Assembly: GCF_017347095.1 (NCBI RefSeq) | Contig: NZ_JADPRZ010000006.1 | Location: forward strand, 117,268 to 181,267 | Direction of reading: 5' to 3' | DNA: 64,000 nt | Source: Sporosarcina sp. E16_8 | Lineage (GTDB): Bacteria; Bacillota; Bacilli; Bacillales_A; Planococcaceae | Part shown: one piece after another, positions 63,582 to 64,000 of the stretch | Layout: each line of letters opens with the position of its first letter | Position numbering within the stretch: position 1 is the first letter of the stretch | Made by a program: the position numbers and the translations under genes | The notes under the pieces: generated by a model | Database searches by the model: none | Seen by the model: the letters and a program-made list of their open reading frames with translations, nothing else | Told to the model about the DNA's origin: nothing

Positions 63582-63785
63582 CTATTGAACTCTAGTTATT
63601 TCTGCAAACTTGTTAAAAATTAATGTGTAATCACTTAATGTTCGTTCGCGATAACCGTTCAATTTCATTTGTTGAGTTATGGTGAACAATGCTTTTTCCA
63701 CAGACATTCCTTTTGGCGTTGATTTCTCTGGCTGCAACAAATCAGTTTTGATTGAAACATCAAATATGCCACTTCTTTTAGACAA
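63582..63785 (-). pseudogene. N-terminal remnant of a tyrosine recombinase
   Basis: A 67-codon frame with a TTG start eight bases after AGGAGG. VEKALFTITQQMKLNGYRERTLSDYTLIFNKFAEI is the core-binding (SAM-like) domain start of phage-type integrases; the catalytic domain is absent. It lies about 140 bp from the 3' end of a tRNA-Arg gene, a classic integration site. The good ribosome binding site and clean ends leave open a small expressed DNA-binding protein. Confidence 0.7.
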
Positions 63786-63927
63786 TAAAAAAACCTCCTA
63801 AATATAATTTAGGAAGTTGATTTTGGTTGACGATTTTTAAGGTTAATTTTTAAAAGTTAGAATACCTTTAGAAATACCTTACTTCGTCAAACCGTTGAAC
63901 TGATTGAGATTCTCAAGGTTTTAATTA

Positions 63928-64000
<73 letters not shown>

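Overview
The window is a low-GC Gram-positive chromosome segment. Gene content and order match Bacillales: the run ysoA-like, tig, clpX, lonA, engB, hemA, hemX, hemC, hemD follows the Bacillus subtilis arrangement but lacks lonB. Strong AGGAGG-type ribosome binding sites, frequent TTG/GTG starts, and PerR, Fur, CcpA and NagR-like operator sequences fit the same group. A Planococcaceae member such as Sporosarcina is my best guess from protein style; this is inference.

Layout. 1-11.4 kb (minus strand): haem biosynthesis (hemDCXA) with a PerR-like box before hemA, then engB-lonA, clpX, trigger factor and a TPR protein. 11.8-15.5 kb: amino-sugar operon nagA-nagB-nagR-SIS protein-HPr behind a NagR-type dyad. 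15.8-18.6 kb: TetR-MATE efflux unit and a BltD-like polyamine acetyltransferase that share a duplicated promoter/operator. 18.4-20.6 kb: a chromate transporter bracketed by two inverted MITE-like elements. 20.7-29.9 kb: ChvE-type sugar ABC transporter with a dedicated membrane-anchored sensor protein, LytS/YesM-type kinase, YesN-type regulator and a third sugar-binding lipoprotein, behind a CcpA cre site. 30-39.5 kb: ABC-F protein YfmM, DUF1456 protein, photolyase, DUF1295 protein, DAK2-DegV fusion, HrtAB-like ABC exporter and a decayed chemoreceptor. 39.6-41.7 kb: EAL protein and a MerR/B12-binding regulator whose promoters carry the same dyad. 43-46.9 kb: iron-siderophore cluster (AraC regulator with a binding-protein domain, siderophore-binding lipoprotein under a perfect Fur box, FhuF-like reductase). 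47.5-49.4 kb: YibE/F pair. 49.9-52.5 kb: VWA protein plus MoxR ATPase (RavA/ViaA-like). 52.9-56.9 kb: thiolase, acyl-CoA ligase remnant, SDR, DUF817, YozG/YoaS pair. 57-59 kb: small membrane protein, lipoprotein and decayed DNA. 59.1-62.8 kb: three-subunit molybdenum hydroxylase. The window ends with a DUF6241-like protein, an integrase remnant and tRNA-Arg(UCU).

Accessory sequence is rich in relics: histidine kinase, chemoreceptor, YkoF, acyl-CoA ligase and integrase fragments, three MITE-like copies and four copies of a roughly 120-bp intergenic repeat. The most interesting signals are regulatory: shared operators linking efflux with polyamine acetylation, shared dyads linking a cobalamin-domain regulator with an EAL protein, and ligand-sensing domains that are duplicates of the neighbouring transport binding proteins. 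No CRISPR array, rRNA, prophage or recognisable defence system was seen.
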